DNA of 64,000 bases, from contig BTPG01000006.1 of the NCBI GenBank assembly GCA_036245525.1, forward strand, positions 67,388,708 through 67,452,707, read 5' to 3'. This document shows, one piece after another, positions 21,449 to 32,286 of this stretch. The notes beneath the pieces are model-generated. The model was not told where the DNA came from. It saw only the letters and a program-made list of their open reading frames with translations, and did not search any database. Made by a program: the position numbers and the translations under genes. How positions within the stretch are numbered: the first letter of the stretch is position 1; every line of letters starts with the position of its first letter. Source of the DNA: Semisulcospira habei (lineage: Eukaryota; Mollusca; Gastropoda; Semisulcospiridae).

Positions 21449-24400
21449 TAGTGAGGGCTGTAAGACCCATTATTTGATGAGATGGGGACTCAGCTGACAA
21501 AAGTACCATAATTTTTACAGATGATCTACATGGTTTATGCTTTCAGATTTTGATATGTTCCAAGGTAGCACAGCAATAGGTTCCGAGAAACAGACTATTT
21601 AATTCGCAAAGCGTGGCGAACGCGAACAAATTATTGGTTGAGGTTGTGTCTTTGACAACCGAGATTAATTAAATGAGAAAGGACTCTTTGAATAGATTAA
21701 TTATTTTAAATGAGTCATCCAAGAAGCCACTCGACTAAAAGAAACCCATTATACTTGTGTATGGTCCCATAATTGTTTATTTGTTATAAAAAGGGTGTTT
21801 TTTTTTTAAGCTTGTTCCTATAGTGGGTAAAAGATGGATGGGCAAGCCTGTTTGATTTGCCACCAAATAACTAGTGCGAAGTTGAACTGCCCCTTGAAGT
21901 CCCATGGGAGTAAAAACAAGTCGCAGCCATATAAAAACTTTTTATCGTCAGTGACTTTCAGGGACTGCGCATGCTACCTGTGACTCTTCCCTTTGATGAA
22001 AGCTTCACAGCGGAGGACTTGGTCAATAACCAGGCTCAGGGATTGCTTCATCAGGCACAGCAGAGTCGTTTCTGAGCTGTTCTCACGTAACCGGAACACG
22101 CCATGCCCATCAAGTTAACGCTGGCTTTTTGATAAAACTGCAAAACGAAGCATTTATCACCTTGCAGCCGGAAGCAGAAAACGAGTCAGAAGAAGCTTGG
22201 CTACAAGAAATGGTTGGAAAGAGCCCCACATTTCAGTATTGGGATACCATACTCAGACTTGAACTCTTTGTTCTTCTGTTTGTCAGAGCACATCGTGAGG
22301 CTAACTTTGGGTTGTATGTGGGTTCCCTGAAAGCTCTGGTCAAGTGGTTCTTTGCCCTAGACCATCTGAATGACTATGCCCACTGTGTTCCTGTTCACAT
22401 TCGAGACATGAAAAATCTGCCACCTTTCACCTTGGAAGAATTTGTTGAGCATGGTCGCTGGGTTGTCTCAAAAACGGCAAACAAGTTCTCAAGTATGTCA
22501 TTAGATCAGGCTCATGAACAAAATAATGACTTGGTGACAGGCTCTGGTGGAGCCGTATGGCTTACAGAAAACCCATCTGCTCTCCAAAAATGGCAGGTCC
22601 AGAACAAGCACGCATGCTGACTGAGTTTGAAGACTGTTCAAGACTAAACTGTGCAAAACACTCTCATCATGAAGAAGGTTTGTCAACTCAAGAGTGTTTC
22701 AAACAACAAACTCTCAGCCTTACAAGTGTGTTCAAAGACAGTGGCGAATTAATGACATTAGATTCTCATGATGTCCTCAGTGTCATACATATAGTCCGCA
22801 CCATTGAAGATCTTGGCGAACAACAGTACAACCACTACTGCAACTCAGTTTTGACTGATTGTGAAAGATCCATTCATGATCCCAACAAAAAGAACTCTTT
22901 GCGTCTGTTCAAGTGCCCAAATCCTAAAGACAAAAGCAAACAAGCAGACAAGATGCAGATTTGAAGACTGATGTCAGCCTATTCTCCAGACTATACATCG
23001 TGGCACAACGCTGTGAGTCTGATATGGCTTCCTTTTTCAGCCATGAAATCCACCCGTTCCCTCCGTCTTTGGAAGACAGAGGAAAAATTCGTCGCGGTAA
23101 GAAATCTGATCTACTTACATGTTTAACAAAGACAGTGGAGGCATCTGCTACACACTTGCTGGACGATGTTGAACCATACGACACAACTGACCTGGCAAAA
23201 GCCTTAGAGCAACTCGATGAGGATGCGCAACATCCAGAAATAAAAGTCCTAGACGCTCCTCCTGAGCTACTGTCATCTTTGGAGAAAACATGTGAGAAAG
23301 ATCTACCGATACTTTTGAAGTGAAGGTGCTTGACAGCGCAGCTGTGGTGCATCTTCTACCTGTTAGTGGCGTGAAGACATTTGACGACTACGCTGCCGAC
23401 GTGTTCTTGCCTCATGTGCGGCATCAGCTTGAGACGGCAGAGGGGATTGACATTGTTTGGGAAAGGCATCTCAAAAACAGCATCAAAGGTTCTGCCAGAG
23501 AAAAGAGAGGAAAAGGCATGAGAAGAAAGGTGTCCGGCCAGAACAAAATCCCAGGACAGTGGCAGGACTTTCTGCGTAATGCAGAAAACAAGGAAGAATT
23601 CTTTGAACTTCTGTCCAAGAAGATTGAAAGCAGTGATTTTCCTCCTGGCAAAACAGTGGTGGTGACACAACGAGAAAATGTTATCATCAGAGGAAGTGAC
23701 CACGTCATACCTGCCTGCAACCATGAAGAGGCCGACACCAGACTACTCTTCCATATGCAAGATGCATTACAACAGGTTCAAAGACTTCCTTTGTTCGCAC
23801 CGTGGACACCGATGTTATTGTCATATTGACTGGCAAGTTTTACCACCTGCAAGACATATGCTCAACACTGAACATCTGGGTTGGGTTTGGCACAGAAAGG
23901 AGCTTTTCCTACATTCATATCAATGCTCGGGTCCTAACCCTTGGCAAAGAAATGTCAACTGCCTTGCCAGTTTTTCACAGCTTCACAGGCTGCAATACAG
24001 TATCAGCCATTCTTAGAAGGGGAAAAAGCTTGCCTGGAACACTTGAAAATCTTTCCCTGATGTGACCAAGGCCTTCAATGACATCGCCAGTCACCCTTTC
24101 ATAGAGGCGGGCATCAGTGATGAGAACTTCAAACTTCTGGAGCGCTTCACCGTCCTCATGTACCAGAAGACAAGCGGATTTGAGACTGTGAATGAGGCTA
24201 GTAGGTTAATGTTTTGCCAACAAAGCAAAACCATGGACACTATTCCTTCCACACAAGGTGCTCTCCTGCAACACACAAAGCGTTGTGTCTACCAAGCTGG
24301 AATCTGAACAACAAGCGATCAATCTCAACAGCAAATACCAATCCCAAAACGATGGGGCCGGAAAATATACGCCACCACTTGTTGTTGGATTGCACTGTGG

Positions 24401-24878
24401 ACATCTTTGCCAATTGCTTCAGAATCATGTAGTGAACATGTCAAGTGTAGCTGCAAAGCTGCTGCTGGTTGTACCGGAAAATGTTCTTGCAAAAAAAGCC
24501 ACGTGGAGATGTACAGACCTTTGCAAGTGTAACTGCATGAAGGATTAGATGCTGACTGAACATTAAACCTTTAATCCTTTCTACCATATTTGTTTATACA
24601 AGTCTGCTATGTCTACTATGAGTTTTGTGTATTTATGTTATCAAAATTAGACAAATTTATCAATATAAATGAACCATTAGCAAGCCAAACAAACTTTTTC
24701 TTGACTTTTCTCGTTTGTCGCGTCATCATTTTTTTATACTTGTCACGTGAGAACATCAGCTGAGACTGATTTTCTGGAACATATCAAAAATTGTTGCTAC
24801 AGGACCTAACAAACATCTCCAAAAAGTTTGATGCTTTTGTCAACTCTGTCCTCATCATTTTGCTTACAGCCCTCACTA
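21449..24878 (+). mobile_element. DNA transposon with 16-bp TIRs nested in gypsy integrase
   Basis: Perfect 16-bp terminal inverted repeats TAGTGAGGGCTGTAAG (21449-21464) and CTTACAGCCCTCACTA (24863-24878), flanked by a 3-bp duplication AGT (21446-21448 and 24879-24881). Removing the element plus one AGT brings the two integrase halves back into one reading frame, which fixes the boundaries. It carries a decayed roughly 700-residue protein (see 22129-24546). The superfamily is not assigned; a 3-bp duplication is reported for Academ among others. The termini are not CACTA-type in polarity. Confidence 0.9.
22129..24546 (+). pseudogene. Transposase-like protein with HEEADTR motif, multiply frameshifted
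   Basis: Consecutive fragments in changing frames form one recognisable protein. Approximate pieces: 22129-22614 (FQYWDTILRLELFVLLFVRA, WFFALDHLNDYA, LDQAHEQNNDLV), 22590-22960 (SIHDPNKKNSLRLFKCPNPK), 22961-23320 (LFSRLYIVAQ), 23320-23820 (FDDYAADVFLPHVRHQLE, REKRGKGMRRKVSGQNKIPG, CNHEEADTRLLFHM), 23802-24060 (VFHSFTGCNTVSAIL), 24062-24306 (LLERFTVLMYQKTSGFETVN), and a Cys-rich tail CTDLCKCNC at about 24515-24540. I recognise the family as a repetitive, transposon-borne protein found in many fish, cnidarian and mollusc genomes; its conserved acidic residues fit a DDE-type enzyme. At least five frame changes mean it is dead unless some are introns. Confidence 0.8.
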
Positions 24879-24881
24879 AGT

Positions 24882-25950
24882 GGCAGAGGCACTCGTTGAC
24901 ATGTTCAGCCGTTTGGGGATTCCTGAGGAGATCCTGAGTGACTTGGGAACTCAGTTTGTCTCGGACTGCATGGAGGAAGTCAACCGGCTATTGAGCATCC
25001 GACATCTTACTACCACCCCTTATCATCCCATGTGTAATGGGCTGGTTGAAAAGTTTAATGGAACATTGAAGGCTATGCTGAAGAAACTGTGTGCTGAGCA
25101 GCCAAGGTTGTGGCATATATATATCAATGCCTTGCTCTTCGCATACCGTGAAGTTCCTCAGGATTCGACAGGGTTTCCCCCTTTTTAATTACTGTACGGC
25201 AGGACTGTAAGGGGGCCCATGCACATCCTGAAGGAGATGTGGACCAAGGATATCGACGCGCCTGAGGTGAAGATCAGCTACCAGTACGTCTTCGACCTGA
25301 GAGAGAAGCTGGAAGATACCCTCAGGATGACTCGAGAAGAACTAGGGAAGGCGCAGAACAAAGGGAAGCATTACTGTGATCGTAAGGCGAAACATCGACG
25401 ATTCCAGCCAGGTGACCAGGTGTTGGTTCTTCTTCCTACCGACAACAACAAACTCTTGATGCAATGGAAGGGACCCTACGTTGTTGATACGGTGGTTGGC
25501 ATCAATGACTACAGAGTCAAGGTCAACAAGGTGAAGACTTACCATGCTAATCTGCTGAAGAAGTATATTGAGAGAGGTCGTCAAGACAAAACACAACTGG
25601 CCGCATCGGTGCGTCTTGCTGATGACGAAAGACTAGACGGCGAAAACCTGTTTGACCTTAACGAACTCCGACACAAGGAGGATGTAGAAGACATTCAGTT
25701 CGGTCAGAATCTGACCCAGACTCAACAAGAAGAACTGTGCGTCCTGGCTCAAGAGTTCAAGCATCAGTTTACACCTGACCCAGGGACAACAGACACCGTC
25801 CAGCACAAGGTTGGTCTGACATCAAACGAGCCGGATCGCGACGAGTCATGTCGTCTGCTTCATAACACGAGAGAAGGACTGAGGGAGAATGTTGGGAGAC
25901 GCCGGACGTGGGAGTCGTCAGAGATTCCAGATCGCCAGTGGTCATCGTGA
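24882..25950 (+). pseudogene. Gypsy integrase C-terminal part and start of RT
   Basis: Continues the integrase core: FSRLGIPEEILSDLGTQFVS (second catalytic Asp), then TPYHPMCNGLVEKFNGTLKA (catalytic Glu region). A nonsense TAA at 25186-25188 replaces an expected Glu codon in the FPPF.LLYG motif. Then comes the C-terminal chromatin/DNA-binding module (RFQPGDQVLVLLPTDNNKLL, WKGPYVV, YHANLLKKY) and, in the same frame, the beginning of reverse transcriptase (LTQTQQEELCVLAQEFKHQF). So IN precedes RT in this element. Confidence 0.88.
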
Positions 25951-26155
25951 AGAAACCAGAGATATACAATTTGGTGTGTATGGACTTTCATACTTTCCGT
26001 AAGCCGACAGTGTTCGACCCAGGACCAGTAACCTTTGAAATGTGTGAACTGTGAAATGTACCCCGTGATTTGGAGATGTTCCAGAAGTGAATTTTGACAT
26101 TAAAATACAGTTTATCTAAGGGTTCGCAGAATTTTGGAGCAGATTACCTGAGCAG
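25951..26155 (+). pseudogene. RT/RNase H remnants with large internal deletion
   Basis: Just past a frame change, SPVVIVKKPEIYNLVCMDF and VFDPGPV (about 25935-26031) are the first RT blocks. About 80 bp later, GSQNFGADYLSR (about 26121-26156) is the usual last motif of gypsy RNase H. The RT catalytic YxDD block and nearly all RNase H are missing, implying an internal deletion of well over a kilobase. Confidence 0.78.
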
Positions 26156-26390
26156 AACAGTTTAGAAGAACATTTCTGTGTCCAGAACAGTTTAAAGAAA
26201 CATTTGGGTGTCCAGGACTGTTTAAAGGGACATGTCACGTATTCGCTTAGGGCAGTTTAAAGGAACTGGGAGACGATTATTTTGATTTAATTTTGATGTG
26301 AAATTTTTATTATTTGTGGTTTTGTGTAGGTTAATACAACCACAATCGTATTTTGAGATTTGAGAAGAAATTTTTGTGAAATTTCATTCT

Positions 26391-26401
26391 AAAGAGTGGG
26401 G
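26391..26401 (+). other. Polypurine tract of the gypsy element
   Basis: AAAGAGTGGGG ends 3 bases before the 3' LTR, the usual primer site for plus-strand synthesis. It contains one T. Confidence 0.55.
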
Positions 26402-26404
26402 TAA

Positions 26405-27417
26405 TGTTACGATTGTGGTTGTGTTGTCCTGTGAGAGCATACATGTGTTGATCGTAGGAGGCGATCTGATATTTATTTGAGCTGTCATGGTTGCGATTCT
26501 CGTACCTTTCTAGTAAGATTTTCTTTCGTTCGCGCGTTGAGCGGAATTCGCTTTGTTATTATGCTAAGTTTAACCGGAAGCTTCTAGAAAGGTCGCACGG
26601 AGAATAGCGGTCGATCGGCTTTGTTTTGCGTAGATTCGCGGAGTATAGATTAGAACCTTCGAGCAGGTCGCTCTGTCTTGTGGCCGAGCACGTGTGTCGT
26701 CAGAAGAGTAAGAAACATTTCGCTACTTTGTTTTATAGACGAGTCATAGTAGTTTACTGTTCGCGTGAAGTTGGCAGCCAGTCAGTACGGTTTTTGAAAG
26801 ATCGTGAAAGTTCTGGAAGATTCCGACTAGGTCGTGAACTGCCTACCATACTATTGTGAGGCGTCATTTTACATCGGGATTTGGGGCTGAATTGAGCAGC
26901 CGAATTTTTGTAGCCTATTGTAGTTATTCCAGAAAATTCTTTCTTTATTAATATTTATGAGTTTCAGTTACGGGTTCCATTCTGGTTGGTTGCTTTAAAT
27001 GATTTTCTTGGATTATTCTGGAAATTGGTTATACTATAAAAGATTGGTGCTGGGAAGCACATATATACATTGTCTTGCATTGTCAGTTGTAGAGACACAC
27101 AGTTTATCGTAGGTACGTGGCCCGTATTGGGTGTACATTGTGAGAGACGCAGCGTATGTTGTGTGAGGAACTTTGTGTCGCCAGTGTTGACATTTGCAGA
27201 AGAGAAGACACTGTATCAGTGTTGGTGCATTTGGAAATGCATTGTGTGGAGATCGCATCGCTGAATTAAAATATTGTTGGAACTGTCACTCCAGTATTGT
27301 CTACATCCTTAAGCCACGTGTGACGGGTTGCAGCTGAATGAAGTTTATTAAAAAGAACCTTACGTGCGTGCGTCTGGTGTGTTTATCATACTACGACTAC
27401 GACCCCACCACGTAACA
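26405..27417 (+). repeat. 3' LTR of the gypsy element
   Basis: About 1.01 kb. Same ends as the 5' LTR, with roughly two dozen substitutions or small indels by eye (for example a 4-6 bp deletion near 27157). Followed by ATGTC. Confidence 0.93.
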
Positions 27418-27564
27418 ATGTCCTATCTGTCCACAGTAAAAAATAATACACCTCTTTCTCAAGAGCAAATCTGCTCTCAAGCTATGCAAAATCAGAATAA
27501 CGACGACATTGACGATTATAATGACGACGATGACGATGATGATGACGATGCACATGGACTGGGG

Positions 27565-27869
27565 ATTCTTTCTCTGGGTACTCCGGTTAGTCTTCCGCCC
27601 CCCACCCATCCCCCCCACCCTCCGCCACACTTTGGTACCGGTTTCAGGCCACTTTACAAATACAAGCGATCAAAAATCTCTGTGAGTAACGTCAGTAGCT
27701 GAACTGGCCCTTCGTCTGTCTTGTACTGTGTTTGTCTTAAATGGCGTAAATCCGTGTCTGTTACGTGGGTGTGCGTGTTGGGTTTCAGTTCGCGGCGCTT
27801 TGAGTCGATTTGCCCAAAAATTGAAAAAAAGCGCCTATATAATAACGGTATTATTATTATTATTATTAT
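27565..27869 (+). mobile_element. tRNA-headed SINE family S, copy 1 (5'-truncated)
   Basis: Contains the body motifs TTTGGTACCGGTTTCAGGCC, ATACAAGCGATCAAAAATCT, GTTCGCGGCGCTTTGAGTCG and GCGCCTATATAATAACGGTA and ends in (TTA)n. The same body at 41372-40975 and 60505-60092 (minus) carries a tRNA-like head. Confidence 0.8.
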
Positions 27870-27955
27870 GACTGCAAATCATTGTGAAGGAAGTATCTCA
27901 TCTGCATGATAACAAAACAATTCCTGTTGAAGTCATGTAGGATCTCTTCCGTCTC

Positions 27956-28120
27956 GTTGGAGCTGGGTGGTTCAGGTGGTAGTGCCTTCGACCCTCGTTC
28001 TGAAGGTCACGGCCGGGTTAGAATCCAGGAGGCGGGGGCAGGCGGGGGGCGGCGGCGGGCTGGGGTCAAATTTGGTCGGATCCTATTCGGTGCACGAACG
28101 AAAGACGTTTAGCCCAACAA
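27956..28120 (+). mobile_element. tRNA-derived SINE family T, copy 1
   Basis: The head GAGCTGGGTGGTTCAGGTGG (A-box-like) and GGCCGGGTTAGAATCCAGG (B-box-like) is followed by a body ending GAAAGACGTTTAGCCCAAC. Related to 35325-35487 and to 39395-39208 on the minus strand. Confidence 0.65.
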
Positions 28121-28325
28121 GTTTGACGTGCCTTCTTGGTGTCTCTACTGAAACTTGCGCTGCTTGAGGTTCACTGATTCCCAAACGAGAGTCTGTACCA
28201 CCCAGTGCCTATCTAGTCTTACCAGCTGTGAAAGAGGCAAGCCACTGACACTGGTTGTCTCCCTCGGTTGAAAGAGACCAGTATGAGAGGCATCCATGAC
28301 TTAACCATATCGTTCTGGTTTGAGT

Positions 28326-28546
28326 TTAACGCGGCATTCTACCGGCCCAGGACAGAAATCCGGAAATTTTGAAGGCCTCTCGGTGAAGGACTGTATTACA
28401 ATTCTAGAGACAGATCGAGCATTATCGTTCAAGGTTGGTGCCAGAATAGCTTGGCGCCTATGGGCGCCAAGCTATTCTGGCACCACCCTTGAACTATCAT
28501 GCTTGATCCATGTCTTGCTGTGGTGTGTCGGGGCTGAATGAGTTAA
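28326..28546. mobile_element. Hairpin MITE family A, copy 9
   Basis: TTAACGCGGCATTCTACC ... GGGGCTGAATGAGTTAA. The core is GTTCAAGGTTGGTGCCAGAA with its partner, around loop 28462. Confidence 0.85.
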
Positions 28547-28672
28547 ATTTAGTATCGACTCTCTGGGGAAATGCGGTTTGCCGAGTCCCCAACAAAAATT
28601 TTGCTCCCCGCCCCCCCCCCCTCCCCCCCCCCCACAACACACACGTCTGAGCTATCATAGTCGGGCATCATA

Positions 28673-29282
28673 GTTGTGAGAGTCCGTAAAACTGAGCATG
28701 TCACACCCATCTTGAAGTCCTTTCACTGGCTACCTGTCTCAGGCTCACGTATTCAATACAAAGTTATGTCAATCTGTTTTAACTGCCTTTCAGGCAACAG
28801 CCCAGAATACTTGTCATCTTTGCTGCACGTGTATACACCCTCTCGTAAGCTCCGCTCCTCTTCAGCCGTCTGATAAACGGAAGTTGTGTGTACCTTCTAG
28901 TGTCCAAACTAAAACATTTGGTCAGCGCATTTTTGTTTATCAAGCCCCAGTGTTATGGAATACACTTTCTCTTGAGGTCAGAAACAGTGAGTCTGTCTCT
29001 GACTTCAGTTCAAGAGGTCGTTGAAAACTCACCTCTTCAAGCTTTACTTTGAATATCTGCCAGTGTTTGATGCCTTAGTTGTAGTTCTGTAATCATCCTT
29101 GTTTTAGACTGAATGTTAATTAGAGCATATTGTGTATGCATTGTTGTTTAGTTCATACTTGTAAAAGTGATGCGTTCGGATATTGTGTTTTGTTTGTTAT
29201 GTGCATAATTGTGTCATTGTATTTTTGCGTACAGATTGTAAAGCGCTTAGAGCTTTTGATTAATATTAAGTGCTATATAAAT

Positions 29283-29321
<39 letters not shown>

Positions 29322-29322
29322 T
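28673..29322 (+). mobile_element. LINE 3' end, copy 2
   Basis: Same LINE as 12222-12902, truncated further (starts at VRVRKTEHVTPILKS). The coding remnant has several small indels (near 28741, 28865 and 29009) that break the frame. The tail GTGCTATATAAATACTCA plus (TTA)n is kept. Confidence 0.85.
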
Positions 29323-29355
29323 GACTGAGGTTTGGACTGCGACAGAAATGATAGA

Positions 29356-29642
29356 GGTTCTTTCTCCGGGTACTACGGTTCTTCCACCCTCCACCCCCCC
29401 CCCCCCCACCCACCCCCCACACTTTGGTACCGGTTTCAGGCCACTTTACAAATTTCAAATACAAGCGATCAAAAATCTCTGTAACTTCAGTAGCTGAACT
29501 GGCCCTTCGTCTGTCTTGTACTGTGTTTGTCTTAAATGGCGTAAATCCGTGCCTCTTACGTGAGTGTGCGTGTTGGGTTTCAGTTCGCGGCGCTTTGAGT
29601 CGATTCGCCCAAAAATTAAGAAAAAACGCCTATATAATAACG

Positions 29643-29697
<55 letters not shown>
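29356..29697 (+). mobile_element. SINE family S, copy 2 (5'-truncated)
   Basis: Inserted directly after the LINE copy ending at 29322. Body motifs as in copy 1, including poly-C, TTTGGTACCGG, CGCGGCGCTTTGAGTCG and a (TTA)n tail of about 50 bp. Confidence 0.82.
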
Positions 29698-29698
<1 letters not shown>

Positions 29699-29725
29699 GA
29701 GGCAGCGCGGCATGTCACAAAAACA

Positions 29726-29862
29726 CACAGGCTGAAGTTAGAGAAACGCCATATTTTTTTCTTCTCATCACTGTTAAAAAAAATGCTTTACACATAGTAG
29801 ATGAAAGACATACTGTATATTATTACACATGGTGAAAATGCGTTTCTCTAACCTCGGCCTGT
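29726..29862. repeat. Inverted repeat, 24-bp arms
   Basis: Arms 29726-29749 and 29839-29862 are complementary with two mismatches (GAGAAACGC / GCGTTTCTC outermost from the centre). They may be the ends of a small MITE of about 140 bp. No further copy noticed. Confidence 0.65.
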
Positions 29863-30860
29863 GCAAAACTATTCCAGTTTGAGTGACTTTGGAGTCTCCT
29901 CTTTGAACTCGGGCTATTTGAGCTCCATCCAGAACGACAATCTTACTCTTCTGATTATTGACTTGCACCGTTTAGGCACTCGCAGCACACTGATCTTTGA
30001 CGCCTTCAAAGCCTTTCGCAAATGGAAACTTCAAATATTGGAAAGGCAAGACGATAAGTAACCGCATAAATCAAGACGATCAAAAATTTTCGTGGCAAAC
30101 TGTTACCCTTTATTCTGCCCGTTAGCATTACCCCATAAGTCTGAGTTTTCCTATTTTCATTCCAGCGTTTGAACGTTTTCAAGTGCGTCCGGCTAAGTAA
30201 ATGCGCAGCAAGATCTACCGCTTTTCAGCAAGAGGCATAAATTCTCAGGATTTAGGCCTCTTGCTGGCGTGCCCCAGACCGATTTATTCATATGTTCCTT
30301 TCAAGCGGAGACCATAGGGTTTTTGGTCTTTAAACGTTTTCAAGAGGCCTTGTCAAGAAGAGAAAAATAAAGCCGACCAAATCTTTTGCCTGGGCTGCAG
30401 AGATTTATGAAGAAGGGAGTTAAACGCGCCGTTTTAGGACGTAAATGATTTACCGAGTTCTCCGCCGCAATATACACTCTTCTCAGTATCGAACGCCAGT
30501 TAACCAACTCCGCTTGAGGACAGACACACGAGGATTGAATGTGACTTCCGCAGGAGGCTTTTCATATGAACAACCACAGGAGTATAAAGCCAAATTATTT
30601 CCCCTGACGAGGGGGAAATAGGTGGGTACTATTCATACCGGACTTGTCGGTTTCAGTAGTTCAGTGACGCTTGGAGCTTGTCAGCCAGGGGCACATTACC
30701 AGCTTTGTAACGCATTTATGCCGCGTTTGGATACGCGGCATAAAGCCCGACCAGCCTCGTAAAAATCAGTCAAACACAACAATGAAACCCTTACGCTATT
30801 TTCTTCTCAAAATATGTTTTCTTCTCCAAATGACCAACCCCCTCCCCCCCCCCCTCCACA
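29863..30860. other. No gene recognised; one family B remnant
   Basis: Low-repeat sequence with a 66-codon open frame (29861-30061) that I cannot match. A collapsed family B hairpin lies at about 30218-30275, and a short perfect hairpin TATGCCGCG...CGCGGCATA at 30717-30742. Confidence 0.5.
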
Positions 30861-30861
30861 C

Positions 30862-30862
<1 letters not shown>

Positions 30863-30940
<78 letters not shown>
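30863..30940. repeat. (CA)n microsatellite
   Basis: CA run of about 78 bp followed by AAATA-rich simple sequence to 30990. G/C-rich low-complexity runs follow at 31070-31150. Confidence 0.95.
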
Positions 30941-30946
<6 letters not shown>

Positions 30947-31261
30947 AAAATAAATAAATAAAAAAATAAAATAAATAAATAAATAATTTTTTAAAAATCA
31001 TGTTAACATTTTTTTCGCCAAAAACTATTTCTTTTAAGATATTTGGGGTCCAGGGAATACTCTATTTTTTCATGGGGGAGGAGGGGGGAGGCCGCGGAGG
31101 GGGAGGGGGCGCCTCGCTATGCCCCCCCCCCCCACCACCACCTCCCCCTACATCCCAGTTCCTGTGCCACCGTAAGAGGTTCTCGAAGATTCTCTCAGTG
31201 GTAGATTCTCACGAGTCTTAGCACCTGCCGGGAACATGTGAGAAATGTAACCTGTCGGCCA

Positions 31262-31340
31262 TGAACACTGAGGTGAAGCTAGGCCCGCCGTGAAATGACC
31301 GAAGTCACCTACCCGGCGTTAAACCCTAATAAGTAGCCGA
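31262..31340 (+). mobile_element. SINE tail fragment
   Basis: CGCCGTGAAATGACCGAAGT ... CGGCGTTAAACCCTAATAAG matches the tail at about 35030-35090 (CGGCGTTAAACCCAAATAAC). Heads are not visible. Confidence 0.5.
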
Positions 31341-31360
31341 ACACACAGATTTCTGAAAAA

Positions 31361-31431
31361 TGCGTCTGTTGGTCTGTGATTTTGGACCTTACGGCCGTAG
31401 GCTGTAAGGTCCAAAACCACAGACACAGCAC
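31361..31431. repeat. Hairpin family C, copy 1
   Basis: GTCTGTGATTTTGGACCTTA ... TAAGGTCCAAAACCACAGAC around a CGGCCGTAGGCTG centre. Copies or half copies occur at 43471, 51084, 57264, 59932 and 60630. Termini not defined. Confidence 0.75.
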
Positions 31432-31714
31432 TCACATAAGCCATGATATAATACGATGGCTGCGCAGGCCAGTAAATTCGAATCACTCTCAAGGCACGAA
31501 CGGTGGAGATCATAAAAAGGCGTTTAATGAGAGCTGGGTCCTTTCCACAGGCGGCCGCGTACACTTCGCACCCCCACGCTAATAGGACTGTATTTTATTA
31601 AAGCCGGCATTGTTCTTAAATCAGCCGTACGCTTAAACCCCAGAGGACCGCCTACTTATGAGGATCAACTAGTTAGATCGAACCGAAAGATTGAGAAAGA
31701 GGACACGGAATATC

Positions 31715-31905
31715 ACCCCTCCCGTCCCCCCCCCCCCCCCACCGTCCCACCTCCCTCCCAGCCCCCCCCCCCCCCCAGCCCCCCTTAACCCCCTCCCCCC
31801 CACCCCTTCAACAAAAATAAATAAATAAATAAATAAATAAATAAAATATAATATAATAAAAAAAAAGAAAGAAAGAAAGAAAGAAAATTAAACAAATATA
31901 GACAT
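31715..31905. repeat. C-rich, AAATA and GAAA simple repeats
   Basis: Runs of poly-C, (AAAT)n and (GAAA)n. 31906-32216 holds nothing recognisable. Confidence 0.85.
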
Positions 31906-32216
31906 CCCAAACCTAATAACCAAACAAACAAAAGCAATAAACCCAATCCAAATAACAAACAATTAAAAAAAAAACCAGCTTAGTAATATGTTTAACTACA
32001 TTTTGGGATTAATACACTATACTGGCATACTTGTCAGAGAAAAGCATCGATTCCTGAGGAAATATTAACAGAAAAATTACTTTCTTTATTGTTTACTACA
32101 ATTTGGGGATTACGGCTTTTTTTTCAAATTAGAGCAGCTAGGTATCTAGTTTTAAAAGTGACATGGATAACGTGCTTTTTTTTTTTTTTAAATAGTGGAT
32201 TCTTCAGAACCTAGAT

Positions 32217-32286
32217 TAGCCAGAGGCATGGATTCTCATGAGCCCCTGCGACTGCAGGGGCTCATGAGAATCTATGCCTCTTGTAG
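32217..32286. mobile_element. Family B hairpin, copy at 32.2 kb
   Basis: The arms read GATTCTCATGAGCCCCTGCG and CTGCAGGGGCTCATGAGAAT. The usual GATCC/GGATC pair is changed on both sides to GATTC/GAATC. A partial copy lies at about 32620-32672. Confidence 0.85.

Larger units (their letters stand above)
18120..27417 (+). mobile_element. Ty3/gypsy LTR retrotransposon, defective, with nested insertion
   Basis: Complete element boundaries: LTRs start TGTTAC and end GTAACA, and the 5-bp duplication ATGTC flanks the element (18115-18119 and 27418-27422). Internal order is PBS, gag, protease, integrase, start of reverse transcriptase, last residues of RNase H, purine tract. This protease-integrase-RT order differs from standard Ty3/gypsy and matches that reported for Gmr1-type elements. 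It is inactive: gag/pol are frameshifted, integrase has a nonsense codon and is split by a 3.4 kb DNA transposon, and most of RT/RNase H is deleted. LTRs differ at about two dozen sites by eye, so the insertion is not very recent. Confidence 0.92.

Noticed and set aside
21449..24878. Classifying the nested transposon as CACTA/EnSpm because its ends contain CACTA/TAGTG
   Set aside because: The polarity is opposite (it starts TAGTG and ends CACTA), and the encoded protein is not an EnSpm-type transposase as far as I can recognise.
27364..27702. 112-codon frame with an Asp run after the 3' LTR
   Set aside because: The Asp run is (GAT/GAC)n simple sequence, the frame starts inside the LTR and runs into a SINE.
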